Assembly (NCBI GenBank): GCA_025757845.1
Contig: CP107211.1
Location: 2,418,001 to 2,482,000, forward strand
Origin: Oscillospiraceae bacterium
Lineage (GTDB): Bacteria > Bacillota > Clostridia > Oscillospirales > Ruminococcaceae
Direction: 5' to 3'
DNA length: 64,000 nucleotides
Under the pieces are notes generated by a model that was not told the DNA's origin, searched no databases, and saw only the letters and a list, made by a program, of their open reading frames with translations. The translations under genes were made by a program, and so were the position numbers. Below, in pieces: positions 50,613 through 58,645 of the stretch. The number at the start of each line of letters is the position of its first letter. Within the stretch, counting starts at the first letter, position 1.

Positions 50613-52463
50613 TTATTCCTGATGAAAATACTCGTAGATGGTCTGGGCCAGCTGCTTGCCCACGCCGGGGGTGTTTTCCAGCTGGTCCGGGGTAGCCTCC
50701 TTCACGGCCCCCACGCTCTTGAACTGCGTCAGCAGGGCTTTGGCGGTTTTTGGGCCTACGCCCGGCACCTCGGTCAGGGTGGAGGAGTAGCTTTTCTGCT
50801 TCATCTGCTGCTTGCGGTAGGCGTTGGCAAAGCGGTGGGTCTCGTCCTGGATGGCAGTGATGAAGGTAAAGGTGCCCCGGTTCATGTTGATGGCGATCTC
50901 CCGGCCCTCGCTGTCCACCATGGCGCGGGTGCGGTGGTGGTCGTCCTTTACCATACCGAACAGCGGCACCTCTGCCAATGCTGTCCCGGCCAGGGCCTGC
51001 CGGGCGGCACTGACCTGGCCCCTGCCGCCGTCCATCAGCAGAAGGTCCGGCTTCTGCCCGAACCAGTTGCCGCCGGGCTGACCGTTTTGCGCCTGTGCGG
51101 CGTATTTTTCGTACTCTGCCGCCCGGCGGCTCACGGTCTCGGCCAGAGACGCGTAGTCGTCCGTGCCCGCCACGGTCTTCATCTTGAACTTCCGGTAGCC
51201 AGCCTTGAAAGGCTTGCCGTCCTTGAAGGTGACCATGCCGCAGACGCTGGAGCCGTCGCCCCAGTTGGAGATATCGTAACTTTCAATGGCGCGAGGCGGT
51301 TTGGGCAGGCCCAGCACCTGCGCCAGCTCGTCCAGCAGTTTTTCCTCCCGGGCATAGCGGCCGCTCTCCCGGGCCAGACGCTCCACCGCGTTGGTGTGGG
51401 CCATCTCCACCAGATGCGCCTTGTCGCCCCGCTGGGGCACATACAGCTGCACCTCGCTGCCGCGCTTCTGGTTCAGCGCCTGCTGCAAGGCATCCACGTC
51501 CGGCGGCAGCGCATCCACCGCGATGATCTTGGGAATTTGCTCATCGTCCAGATAGTACCGGGGCAGAAATTCCTCCCGCACCGCGTCGATGTCGGAGGTG
51601 TCATGGAACAGGAACTCCCGCTTGTCGGTGAGCCGCCCTTCGCGGAAGCGCAGCACCGCCGCGCATACGCTGCCGGGCGTACCAGCCAGCGCCACCACGT
51701 CCATCTCCACGTCCGGATCCACGACCACCTTCTGCCCGGCGCTCACCTTGGTGATGGCGTTGATCTGGTCCCGGATGAGGGCCGCCGTCTCGAACTCCAG
51801 CCGGTCAGAGGCCTCCAGCATCCGTTCGTTCAGGGTCTTGAGGATGTCCTTTTTGCCGTAACGGATCAGGTGCACCGCCCCTTTTACCGCCTCGTTGTAG
51901 GTCTCGCAGCTGATTTTGCCGCTGCACACCGCCATGCACTTGCCGATGTGGGCGTTCAGGCAGGGCCGCCCCTTTCCGATATCCTGCGGGAAACGCTTAT
52001 TGCACCGGGGCAGGCGGAAGGCATCCATGGCGGTCTCTGCCATCTGCCGTGCCGCAAAGCTGGAGGTGTAGGGGCCGATATACTCTGCCCCGTCCTCCTC
52101 CTTTTGCAGGGTGAAGGAAAGGCGCGGCCAGTCCTCCCGGGTAACGCGGATATAGCTGTAGCCCTTGTCGTCCTTCAGCAGGATGTTGTACTTGGGCGTA
52201 TGCGCCTTGATCTGGCTGGCTTCCAGCACCAGCGCCTCGAATTCGCTCTGGCAGACGATGACGTCAAAGGCGTAGGCGTGGGCGATCATCTGGCTGACCT
52301 TGTTGTCGTGGGGCACGCCCTCGCGGAAATACTGGCTCACCCGGATGCGCAGGCGCTTGGCCTTGCCGATATAAATGATGGTGTCGCTTTTATCCCGGAT
52401 GATATACACCCCGGGCAGCAGCGGCAGCATACAGGCCTTCTGGTACAGCTCTGCCTTGGTCAT
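50613..52463 (-). CDS. uvrC: Excinuclease ABC subunit C
   Basis: The 616-residue nuclease makes the dual incisions of nucleotide excision repair. The N-terminal GIY-YIG domain shows GVYIIRD and IIYIGKAK; a UVR motif at about 200-235 binds UvrB. The C-terminal RNase H-like domain has SYDISNWGD and DGGRGQ, followed by the HhH pair (EVPGVGPKTAKALL, ENTPGVGKQLAQTI). Length is normal. It is preceded by HPr but separated from it by a terminator. Confidence 0.94.
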   Translation of the reverse strand: MTKAELYQKACMLPLLPGVYIIRDKSDTIIYIGKAKRLRIRVSQYFREGVPHDNKVSQMIAHAYAFDVIVCQSEFEALVLEASQIKAHTPKYNILLKDDKGYSYIRVTREDWPRLSFTLQKEEDGAEYIGPYTSSFAARQMAETAMDAFRLPRCNKRFPQDIGKGRPCLNAHIGKCMAVCSGKISCETYNEAVKGAVHLIRYGKKDILKTLNERMLEASDRLEFETAALIRDQINAITKVSAGQKVVVDPDVEMDVVALAGTPGSVCAAVLRFREGRLTDKREFLFHDTSDIDAVREEFLPRYYLDDEQIPKIIAVDALPPDVDALQQALNQKRGSEVQLYVPQRGDKAHLVEMAHTNAVERLARESGRYAREEKLLDELAQVLGLPKPPRAIESYDISNWGDGSSVCGMVTFKDGKPFKAGYRKFKMKTVAGTDDYASLAETVSRRAAEYEKYAAQAQNGQPGGNWFGQKPDLLLMDGGRGQVSAARQALAGTALAEVPLFGMVKDDHHRTRAMVDSEGREIAINMNRGTFTFITAIQDETHRFANAYRKQQMKQKSYSSTLTEVPGVGPKTAKALLTQFKSVGAVKEATPDQLENTPGVGKQLAQTIYEYFHQE

Positions 52464-52486
52464 TTGCTGCGATCCCTCCCAACACG

Positions 52487-52514
52487 AAAAAAGCGGCAGG
52501 GAACCCCCGCCGCT
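52487..52514 (-). terminator. Terminator of the HPr gene
   Basis: AGCGGCGGGGG pairs with CCCTGCCGCT, followed on the minus strand by six T residues. Confidence 0.82.
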
Positions 52515-52538
52515 CTTTGGTTACATGATCTTTCAGAC

Positions 52539-52802
52539 TTACTCTGCGAAGCCGGACTCCACCAGCTTGATCAGGCCGTCCACGGCAGCCTGCTCGTCAG
52601 CACCGTCTGCGATGATGCGGATGGTGGTGCCGCCCACGATACCCAGAGACAGAACGCCCAGCAGGCTCTTTGCGTTCACGCGGCGCTCTTCCTTCTCGAC
52701 CCAGATGGAAGACTTGAACTCGTTAGCCTTCTGGATGAAGAAGGTTGCCGGACGAGCGTGCAGACCGACCTGATTTTCAACCGTAACTTCTTTCACGTAC
52801 AT
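52539..52802 (-). CDS. ptsH: Phosphocarrier protein HPr
   Basis: The 87-residue protein relays phosphate from enzyme I to sugar EII complexes such as the two PTS permeases in this window. H15 in GLHARPA is the phospho-acceptor and S46 in NAKSLLGV the HPr-kinase site, so it should also act in carbon catabolite control. Enzyme I is not adjacent. AGGAG precedes the ATG. Confidence 0.93.
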   Translation of the reverse strand: MYVKEVTVENQVGLHARPATFFIQKANEFKSSIWVEKEERRVNAKSLLGVLSLGIVGGTTIRIIADGADEQAAVDGLIKLVESGFAE

Positions 52803-53118
52803 AGTAAAGCGCTCCTATCTAATATCGTTTTGGTAGCTCAAAGCTATAGTGCCTGTTGCGTTACACCCATTTTAGCGCAAGTCGAAACCGTTGTACAGAC
52901 CCCCGGCGCATTTTTGGCGGTTTCTCCAATCAGAAGGGGGCCATTTTTCATTATTTATACAAAGATAATAAAATTATTCCCGAAAGGTTATAGGGGTAAC
53001 ACAAAAGTTTTCAACATTTTTTCGACCGTGGCGCGCATTCTCGCCCGGTTTTGTGCGTTTGTGACACCCTACGGTCCCCTTCGGCAGGAACGGTTTCCGG
53101 CCTGCTTCGCCGTCGGGT
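52803..53118. other. Intergenic region between trmD and ptsH
   Basis: 316 bp with no credible gene. The half near ptsH contains AT-rich sequence and a possible extended -10 (TGCGCTAAAAT on the minus strand), but no clear -35. No rplS follows trmD here. Confidence 0.5.
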
Positions 53119-54363
53119 TCAGGCTTCTGCCGGGCCCTCGTAGCGCATTTCCAGCAGCTCGGCGCGGGCGGTGACAGAGCCGTCCTTTGCAGGGTCGAAC
53201 ACCTCGGCCACGCCGCACACCTTCCAGCCCATGCGGCGGTAGAGGGCAATGGCCCGGGTGTTTTTGTCCAGCACCGTCAGCACCGGGTGCGCGTGCTCCG
53301 GCAGCTTTTTGCGGGCAAAATCCAGCAGTTTCTGCCCCAGCCCTTTGCCCCGGGCGTCTGCCGTGATGAACAGGTGCTCGACCTGCCCGGTCTTGTGGCT
53401 CACGGCCACCATGCCGTCCGGCACATCCTTGGTGCAGTGCAGGTAGACCGCCCAACCCTGCTGTTTTTCTTCTTTGAGCTGCGCATAGAAGAACTCCGGG
53501 GTCCACTCCGCCAGAGCTTCTTCCGTCCAGCAGCCCTCGCAGACGGTGCGCCGCCCCTCGGCAAACAGCCGGGCAGCGGCAGCAAACTGCTCCTCGGTTT
53601 TCACCAACCGCATGTTCTCGCCCCGCTTCCACTTGGGCAGCTGGGTGATGGGGTGGGTCTCGCACCATTGCTCGTACAGCTCCGGCCGGCGCAGACGGGT
53701 ACGCTCCCGGCTCTGCTGCCCCCGCCAGGTGTCGATCTTCTGGTGGTCGCCGCCCAGCAGCACCTGGGGCACGGCGCGGCCCTCCCACACTTCGGGGCGG
53801 GTGTACTGGGGGTATTCCAGCAGGCCGTCCCAGTAGCTTTCTTCTTCGTAGCCCTTCTGCTCTGCCAGCACGCCGGGCTTCAGGCGCAGCACGCTGTCCG
53901 CCACCACCAGGCTGGCCAACTCGCCGCCGGTGAGGATATAGTCCCCGATGGAGATCTCCTCATCCGCAAAGGCGTCGATGACCCGCTCGTCGATGCCCTC
54001 ATAGTGGCCGCAGACCAGGGTGAGGTTGTCGTACTGGGCCAGCCGCCGGGCGTGCTCCTCGGTGTAGCGCTGGCCGCCCGCCGTCAGGAACACGATGTGC
54101 GGGGCCGGGCGGCCCTGCGCGGCCACCTCCTGCTGCACGGCCCGCAGGCAGTCGGCGATGGGCTGGGCATACAGCACCATGCCGCAGCCGCCGCCGTAGG
54201 GGTAGTCGTCGGTCTGTTTCTGTTTATTCAGGGTGTAATCCCGGATCTGGTGGCAGTGCGTCTCAATGTAGCCGCGCTTTGCCGCCCGGCCAAGGATGCT
54301 GGCGTCCAGCACCTGCTGGCACATCTCCGGGAACAGGGTCACGATGTCCACACGCATGCCCAT
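53119..54363 (-). CDS. trmD: tRNA (guanine37-N1)-methyltransferase fused to a GNAT acetyltransferase
   Basis: Residues 1-about 245 form a complete TrmD: MRVDIVTLFPEM, DYPYGGGCGMV, and the knotted SAM site with CGHYEGIDERV and SIGDYILTGGE, ending with the DNA/RNA-binding tail LLGGDHQKIDTWR. In the same unbroken frame, residues about 249-414 form a GNAT domain with VEHLFITADARGKGLGQKLL (acetyl-CoA loop) and NTRAIALYRRMGW. TrmD methylates G37 of tRNA; the acetyl acceptor of the second domain is unknown. GGGGAGG precedes the ATG. It is 3 nt downstream of rimM. Confidence 0.9.
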   Translation of the reverse strand: MGMRVDIVTLFPEMCQQVLDASILGRAAKRGYIETHCHQIRDYTLNKQKQTDDYPYGGGCGMVLYAQPIADCLRAVQQEVAAQGRPAPHIVFLTAGGQRYTEEHARRLAQYDNLTLVCGHYEGIDERVIDAFADEEISIGDYILTGGELASLVVADSVLRLKPGVLAEQKGYEEESYWDGLLEYPQYTRPEVWEGRAVPQVLLGGDHQKIDTWRGQQSRERTRLRRPELYEQWCETHPITQLPKWKRGENMRLVKTEEQFAAAARLFAEGRRTVCEGCWTEEALAEWTPEFFYAQLKEEKQQGWAVYLHCTKDVPDGMVAVSHKTGQVEHLFITADARGKGLGQKLLDFARKKLPEHAHPVLTVLDKNTRAIALYRRMGWKVCGVAEVFDPAKDGSVTARAELLEMRYEGPAEA

Positions 54364-54366
54364 GGC

Positions 54367-54906
54367 TCATTCCTCCCCGTCGCGCTCGCTGTCAAAGTCA
54401 TCGTCCAGCAGACCCGGGATGGGGGTGACCAGGATATACCCCTCCGGCGGGTTGCGCTCTTTCAGAAACGCGTCCACCCCGGGGAACATATATTCCTTGC
54501 CGCTGGGGGATTTGACGGTGTAGATATCCTGTGCACCGGGGTGGTCCACGCTGGTCACCACGCCGTATACCTTGCCGGTGTCGGCATCCCGCACTTCGCA
54601 CCCGATGAGGTCGGCCACATACCACCGGCCTGCAGGCAGGGTGGCGTCATTGCGGTCAAAGTAGAACACCTGTCCCCGCAGTGCGCGGGCGGCGTCCATG
54701 TCGTTCACGCCCTCCAGCTGGAGCAGCGCCATCTGCCCCTGCGGGCGAATGGAGGTGATCTTATAGGCCCGGCCGCCCTGCGCCGAGGGGAACAGCCGGC
54801 CGGCTTTTTTCAGAAAATCCACACCGTCGCACCAGAGTTCCAGCTTCATTTCGCCGCGCACGCCGTGGGTGGTAACAACTTTTCCGGCTTCCAGATATTG
54901 CTGCAT
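54367..54906 (-). CDS. rimM: Ribosome maturation factor RimM
   Basis: The 179-residue 16S/S19 assembly factor has GKVVTTHGVRGEMKL at the N-terminus and a PRC-barrel domain (about 95-170, with WYVADLIGCEV and YMFPGVDAFL). Acidic C-terminal tail. It is next to trmD, as in many bacteria, and downstream of khpA across a TIR repeat. An AGGAGCAG stretch precedes the ATG. Confidence 0.93.
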   Translation of the reverse strand: MQQYLEAGKVVTTHGVRGEMKLELWCDGVDFLKKAGRLFPSAQGGRAYKITSIRPQGQMALLQLEGVNDMDAARALRGQVFYFDRNDATLPAGRWYVADLIGCEVRDADTGKVYGVVTSVDHPGAQDIYTVKSPSGKEYMFPGVDAFLKERNPPEGYILVTPIPGLLDDDFDSERDGEE

Positions 54907-54931
54907 TGTTCTGCTCCTTGTTTTGCGTCCT

Positions 54932-55102
54932 CGCCCTCTCAGTCACCTGCGGTGACAGCTCTCCCAAGGGGAGAGCCAAGAACGTACCGGTCAGGCCCTT
55001 GCCTCTCCCTTTGACAGACTTCCCCCGCACCGGGGGAAGATGTCGCGCAAGCGACAAAAAGGGGAGCAAGGTGGCATTGCACAAGCAATGACGGAGAGGG
55101 CG
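54932..55102. repeat. TIR-bounded palindromic repeat, copy C (171 bp), inside a ribosomal operon
   Basis: Ends CGCCCTCTCAGTCA and TGACGGAGAGGGCG are inverted copies with one mismatch in 14. An AGCTCTCCC/GGGGAGAGC hairpin lies near the left end and a CTTCCCCCGC/CGGGGGAAG hairpin in the middle. It separates khpA from rimM in an operon that is normally compact. Confidence 0.78.
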
Positions 55103-55162
55103 AGCCTGCTATCAAAAATCAAAAAGGCCCCTTGCCGCAAGGGCAAAGGGCCTGTAGGGTGC

Positions 55163-55396
55163 TCAGTCGATCTCAACAAGGACCTTTTCATCGACCCGCA
55201 CAGCAGCCGCGCGCATCACCACACGAATGGCTTTTGCGATCCGGCCCTGTTTGCCGATGACACGGCCCATATCTCCCTCTGCCACGCTCAGGTGGTAGAC
55301 GATGGTGCCGTCCTCGCGGGGCTCGTCCACCGTGACCTTGACGGCGTCCTTGTCCTCCACGAGACCGCGGGCAACTGCCAGCAACAGCTCCTGCAT
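55163..55396 (-). CDS. khpA: KH-domain RNA-binding protein KhpA
   Basis: The 77-residue single KH domain has the GxxG loop GRVIGKQGR. It is a global RNA chaperone linked to cell division in Firmicutes. It sits between rpsP and rimM, its usual place, starting 17 nt after rpsP. GGAGGG precedes the ATG. Confidence 0.92.
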   Translation of the reverse strand: MQELLLAVARGLVEDKDAVKVTVDEPREDGTIVYHLSVAEGDMGRVIGKQGRIAKAIRVVMRAAAVRVDEKVLVEID

Positions 55397-55413
55397 GAGT
55401 CAGCCCTCCCTAC

Positions 55414-55656
55414 TTACAGAACGTTGGACTTCTTCAGCAGGACACGAACGGTATCGGTGGGCTGTGCGCCGTTAGCGATCCACTGCTTTGCCTTCTCGGC
55501 GTCGATCTTGATCTCAGAGGGCTCCTTGTTGGGATCGTAAGTGCCGATCTCCTCGATGAAGCGGCCGTCGCGGGGGAAGCGGCTGTCAGCAACAACCACA
55601 CGATAGAAGGGAGCCTTCTTGGCGCCAACGCGGCGCAGACGAATCTTAACTGCCAT
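55414..55656 (-). CDS. rpsP: 30S ribosomal protein S16
   Basis: The 80-residue protein has [21 protein letters not shown] and [18 protein letters not shown], the S16 signature. GGAGGATAT precedes the ATG. Codon use is strongly biased, as expected for a ribosomal gene. Confidence 0.96.
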   Translation of the reverse strand: MAVKIRLRRVGAKKAPFYRVVVADSRFPRDGRFIEEIGTYDPNKEPSEIKIDAEKAKQWIANGAQPTDTVRVLLKKSNVL

Positions 55657-55726
55657 AATAGATATCCTCCAGAAAATAGTGTTTTTTGATTTATGTTACA
55701 AACCCGGTGCGGGTTGTGTACCTTGA

Positions 55727-57082
55727 TTATTTCAGGCCGCGGAAAGCATTGTGGTTGCCCATCATGCCGCCCAGCTTACGGGCAAAGCCCTTGGGGCTCT
55801 TCTTGAGCTGCTTCATCATCTTCTGCATCATTTCAAACTGCTTGAGCAGCTTGTTGACGTCCGCCACGGTGGTGCCGCTGCCGGCGGCAATGCGGCGCTT
55901 GCGCTTGGGATTGATGATGGAGGGCTTTTCGCGCTCTTCCTTGGTCATAGAATGGATCATGGCCTCGATGCGGTCAAAGGCCTTTTCGTCCATCTGGCTG
56001 GGGTCGATGCCCGCGCCGCCCGGCAGCATACTGAGCATAGCCCCCAGGCCGCCCATCTTGCGGATCTGTGCAAACTGGTCCAGCATGTCGTTCATGTCGA
56101 ACTTGTTTTCCATCATCCGCTTGGCGGTCTCGGCGGCCAGTTTCTCATCGGCGGCATCCTGTGCCCGTTCGATCAGGCTCAGCACATCGCCCATGCCCAG
56201 AATGCGGCTGGCCATGCGGTCCGGATGGAACACATCCAGATCGTCCAGCTTCTCGCCGGTACCCTGGAACTTGATGGGCTTGCCGGTGACGGCCAGCACC
56301 GACAGGGCTGCACCGCCGCGGGTGTCGCCGTCGGTCTTGGTGAGGATGATGCCATCCACGCCCACCGTCTCGTTGAAGGTCTTGGCCACGTTCACGGCGT
56401 CCTGGCCGGCCATGGCATCCACCACCAGCAGCGTCTCGTCCACCGGAACGGCTTCCTTGATGTCCACCAGCTCCTGCATCAGCACTTCGTCGATCTGCAG
56501 ACGGCCGGCAGTGTCCAGGATCACGATGTCGTTGCCGTAGTCCTTGGCGTGGGCCAGCGCCTTGCGGGCGATCTCCGGGGGCTTGGCACCCGGCAGGGTG
56601 AACACCGGCGCACCGGCCTGTTTGCCCACCACCTGCAGCTGGTCGATCGCCGCAGGGCGGTAAATGTCGCAGGCCACCAGCATGGGGCGGCGGCCCTGTT
56701 TGATGAAGTATTTGGCCAGCTTGGCGGCGTGGGTGGTCTTACCGTTGCCCTGCAGGCCGCAGAGCATGATCACATTCTGACCCTTGTTCTTGAGGTTCAG
56801 GCGGGCGGCCTCGCTGCCGCCCATCAGAGCCACCAGCTCTTCGTTGACGATCTTGACCACCTGCTGGGCCGGGGTCAGGCTCTCCATGACCTCCTGGCCC
56901 ATGGCACGCTCCGACACCTTTGCACAGAAGTCCTTGGCCACCTTGTAGTTGACGTCGGCTTCCAGCAGGGCCATGCGCACTTCCCGCATGGCGGTCTTGA
57001 TGTCGGCCTCGGTCAGTTTGCCGTGGCCGCGCAGCTTTTTGAACACACCGGCAAGGCGGTCGGTCAGGGATTCAAATGCCAT
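55727..57082 (-). CDS. ffh: Signal recognition particle protein Ffh
   Basis: The 451-residue SRP GTPase targets nascent membrane proteins. N domain (about 1-85), G domain with GLQGNGKTTHAAKLAKY, DTAGRLQ and TKTDGD, and a methionine-rich M domain (about 325-451) with RKRRIAAGSG for SRP RNA binding. ATG at 57082 follows AAAGGAGC; an upstream in-frame ATG overlaps ylxM. The SRP RNA gene is not in this window. Confidence 0.95.
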   Translation of the reverse strand: MAFESLTDRLAGVFKKLRGHGKLTEADIKTAMREVRMALLEADVNYKVAKDFCAKVSERAMGQEVMESLTPAQQVVKIVNEELVALMGGSEAARLNLKNKGQNVIMLCGLQGNGKTTHAAKLAKYFIKQGRRPMLVACDIYRPAAIDQLQVVGKQAGAPVFTLPGAKPPEIARKALAHAKDYGNDIVILDTAGRLQIDEVLMQELVDIKEAVPVDETLLVVDAMAGQDAVNVAKTFNETVGVDGIILTKTDGDTRGGAALSVLAVTGKPIKFQGTGEKLDDLDVFHPDRMASRILGMGDVLSLIERAQDAADEKLAAETAKRMMENKFDMNDMLDQFAQIRKMGGLGAMLSMLPGGAGIDPSQMDEKAFDRIEAMIHSMTKEEREKPSIINPKRKRRIAAGSGTTVADVNKLLKQFEMMQKMMKQLKKSPKGFARKLGGMMGNHNAFRGLK

Positions 57083-57102
57083 TGTGCGGTGCTCCTTTCG
57101 GT

Positions 57103-57486
57103 TCAGTCCTCGTTTGCCTCGTCGATCGAGCGGATGATGCCCAGCATCTTTGTCAGGGTGTCGGCATACTCGGTGGTGGTCAGGCAGGCGCTGGGGCCCG
57201 TGCACTCGAACCGTGCGTCGATCACCAGCTGTTCCAGCTCTTCCAGCTTCTGCTGCACCCGGCGGTACCGAGCCGCAAAGCCGACCTTTTCCTCCAGCTC
57301 CTTCAGGGTGGTCTCGCCATGCTTGATGGCGTCCCGTGCGCCCTGCCGGGTAATGCCGAAGTTTTCACCGATCTCGCTCAGGGAGAGGTCATCGTTGTAA
57401 TACTGGCGCAGCATCTCCCGCTGTTTTTCGGTCAGCACTTCGCCATAAAAATCGAGCAGATACCCCATTTCCAGATCTTTTGCCAT
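57103..57486 (-). CDS. ylxM: YlxM-type putative DNA-binding protein
   Basis: The 127-residue protein has a sigma-like HTH: LTEKQREMLRQYY, LSLSEIGENFGITRQGARD. It is the usual first gene before ffh and is thought to assist SRP assembly. Own promoter at 57557-57585. It heads the operon ylxM-ffh-rpsP-khpA-rimM-trmD. Confidence 0.92.
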   Translation of the reverse strand: MAKDLEMGYLLDFYGEVLTEKQREMLRQYYNDDLSLSEIGENFGITRQGARDAIKHGETTLKELEEKVGFAARYRRVQQKLEELEQLVIDARFECTGPSACLTTTEYADTLTKMLGIIRSIDEANED

Positions 57487-57556
57487 TGCGCGTGACCCCC
57501 GGTATCCTGCTCGTGTTTCGCGTTCGTGATGTAAAGTTCATTTGCTTTACGGATGG

Positions 57557-57585
57557 AGTATACCAGAACACATGGAGCTTGTCAA
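57557..57585 (-). promoter_or_regulatory. Promoter of the ylxM-ffh operon
   Basis: On the minus strand: a perfect TTGACA, a 17-nt spacer and TATACT. Confidence 0.88.
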
Positions 57586-57648
57586 GGCTTCCGGCGCAGT
57601 TTTTCCAAAAAATCCGGCAAAAATTCGCTGTTTTTGCCAAAACACTTC

Positions 57649-57677
57649 TTGACGCGGTGCGTGGTTTGCGTTACGAT
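57649..57677 (+). promoter_or_regulatory. Promoter of the cysteine-synthase-like gene
   Basis: TTGACG, a 17-nt spacer and TACGAT, divergent from the ylxM promoter. Confidence 0.7.
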
Positions 57678-57712
57678 AAGGTTGTTGTATCCCACCCGAA
57701 AGGAGGCCTTCT

Positions 57713-58621
57713 GTGCCGATCTACCCGAATTTTTACCAGACGCTGACCCCCTGCCCCGTTGTGGAGCTGCGGGGCTACGCGGCCGCCAACGGGCTCAAGG
57801 GCCGCCTATTTGCGTATCTGGACTTCAACGGCCCCACCGGCACCGCCCGCGACGGCCTGGCCGAGGGCATGCTGGCGCTGGCCATCGAGCAGAAAAAGCT
57901 GGCTCCCGGGCAGCCCATCATTGAGGCAGTGTCCGGCCCCTTTGCCACTGCCCTCACGCTGGCGGGCCTGACCGCCGGGCACCCGGTGGTGCTGGTGATG
58001 CCGGAGGATGCCCCCGCTCTGCGGCAGGAAAACCTGCTGCGTCTGGGAGCACAGATCCAGCACAGCCCCGCCCGCAGCGGGCTGGCCGGGGCCCGTGCCA
58101 TGGCCGCACAGACCGCCGCCGCCAACGGCTGGTACTACACCGACTGGCTGGCCAACGACAACAACCCGGAGTATCACCGCCGGGTCACCGGCCCGGCCAT
58201 CCTGCAGAACATCGCCCGGGAGGGTGCCAGCCTGGTGGACGCCATCACCGTGGGGGTGGGCAGCGCCGGCACCGTGACCGGCGTGGGCGAGACCATCAAG
58301 GCCTGGACCAACGATGTGCGCATCGTGGCCGTGGAGCCTTTTGAGTGTCAGGCCCTCACCGGCGGCGTCACCGGCCCCCACAACATCCCGGACATCGGCT
58401 TCGGCCTCGTGCCCAAGAACTTCAACTCCTATGTAGTGGACAATGTGGCGGCAGTTTCCAGCAAGGACGCCCAGCGCGCTGCCCAGCAGGTGCTGCGCAC
58501 CGATGCTATCCCGGCCAGTGCCAGCGCCGGGGCGGCCCTGCACGCGGCGGCCAAGCTGGTGGCCAACGGCATCAGCCGCTCGGCCCTGGCCGTGTTCAGC
58601 GGCCGACAGAATCTCTTATAG
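57713..58621 (+). CDS. Cysteine-synthase-fold protein lacking the PLP lysine
   Basis: The 302-residue protein follows the O-acetylserine sulfhydrylase/cystathionine synthase fold throughout, with the phosphate loop GVGSAGTVTGVGETIK and C-terminal ASASAGAALHAA. However, the PLP-binding NPxGSxKDR motif reads NGPTGTARD, so the Schiff-base lysine is arginine (R46). The substrate loop, normally SGNTG, reads SGPFA (from S74). It is therefore unlikely to be a conventional PLP cysteine synthase. GTG start 6 nt after GAAAGGAGG. It is followed by a MATE pump 24 nt later. Confidence 0.85.
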   Translation: MPIYPNFYQTLTPCPVVELRGYAAANGLKGRLFAYLDFNGPTGTARDGLAEGMLALAIEQKKLAPGQPIIEAVSGPFATALTLAGLTAGHPVVLVMPEDAPALRQENLLRLGAQIQHSPARSGLAGARAMAAQTAAANGWYYTDWLANDNNPEYHRRVTGPAILQNIAREGASLVDAITVGVGSAGTVTGVGETIKAWTNDVRIVAVEPFECQALTGGVTGPHNIPDIGFGLVPKNFNSYVVDNVAAVSSKDAQRAAQQVLRTDAIPASASAGAALHAAAKLVANGISRSALAVFSGRQNLL

Positions 58622-58645
58622 ATCGGAAAGGACTTCGCATTCACC

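Noticed and set aside
23185..55102. CRISPR array from the recurring hairpin motifs
   Set aside because: Copies are kilobases apart, differ in length and have no spacer-repeat periodicity; no cas genes are present.
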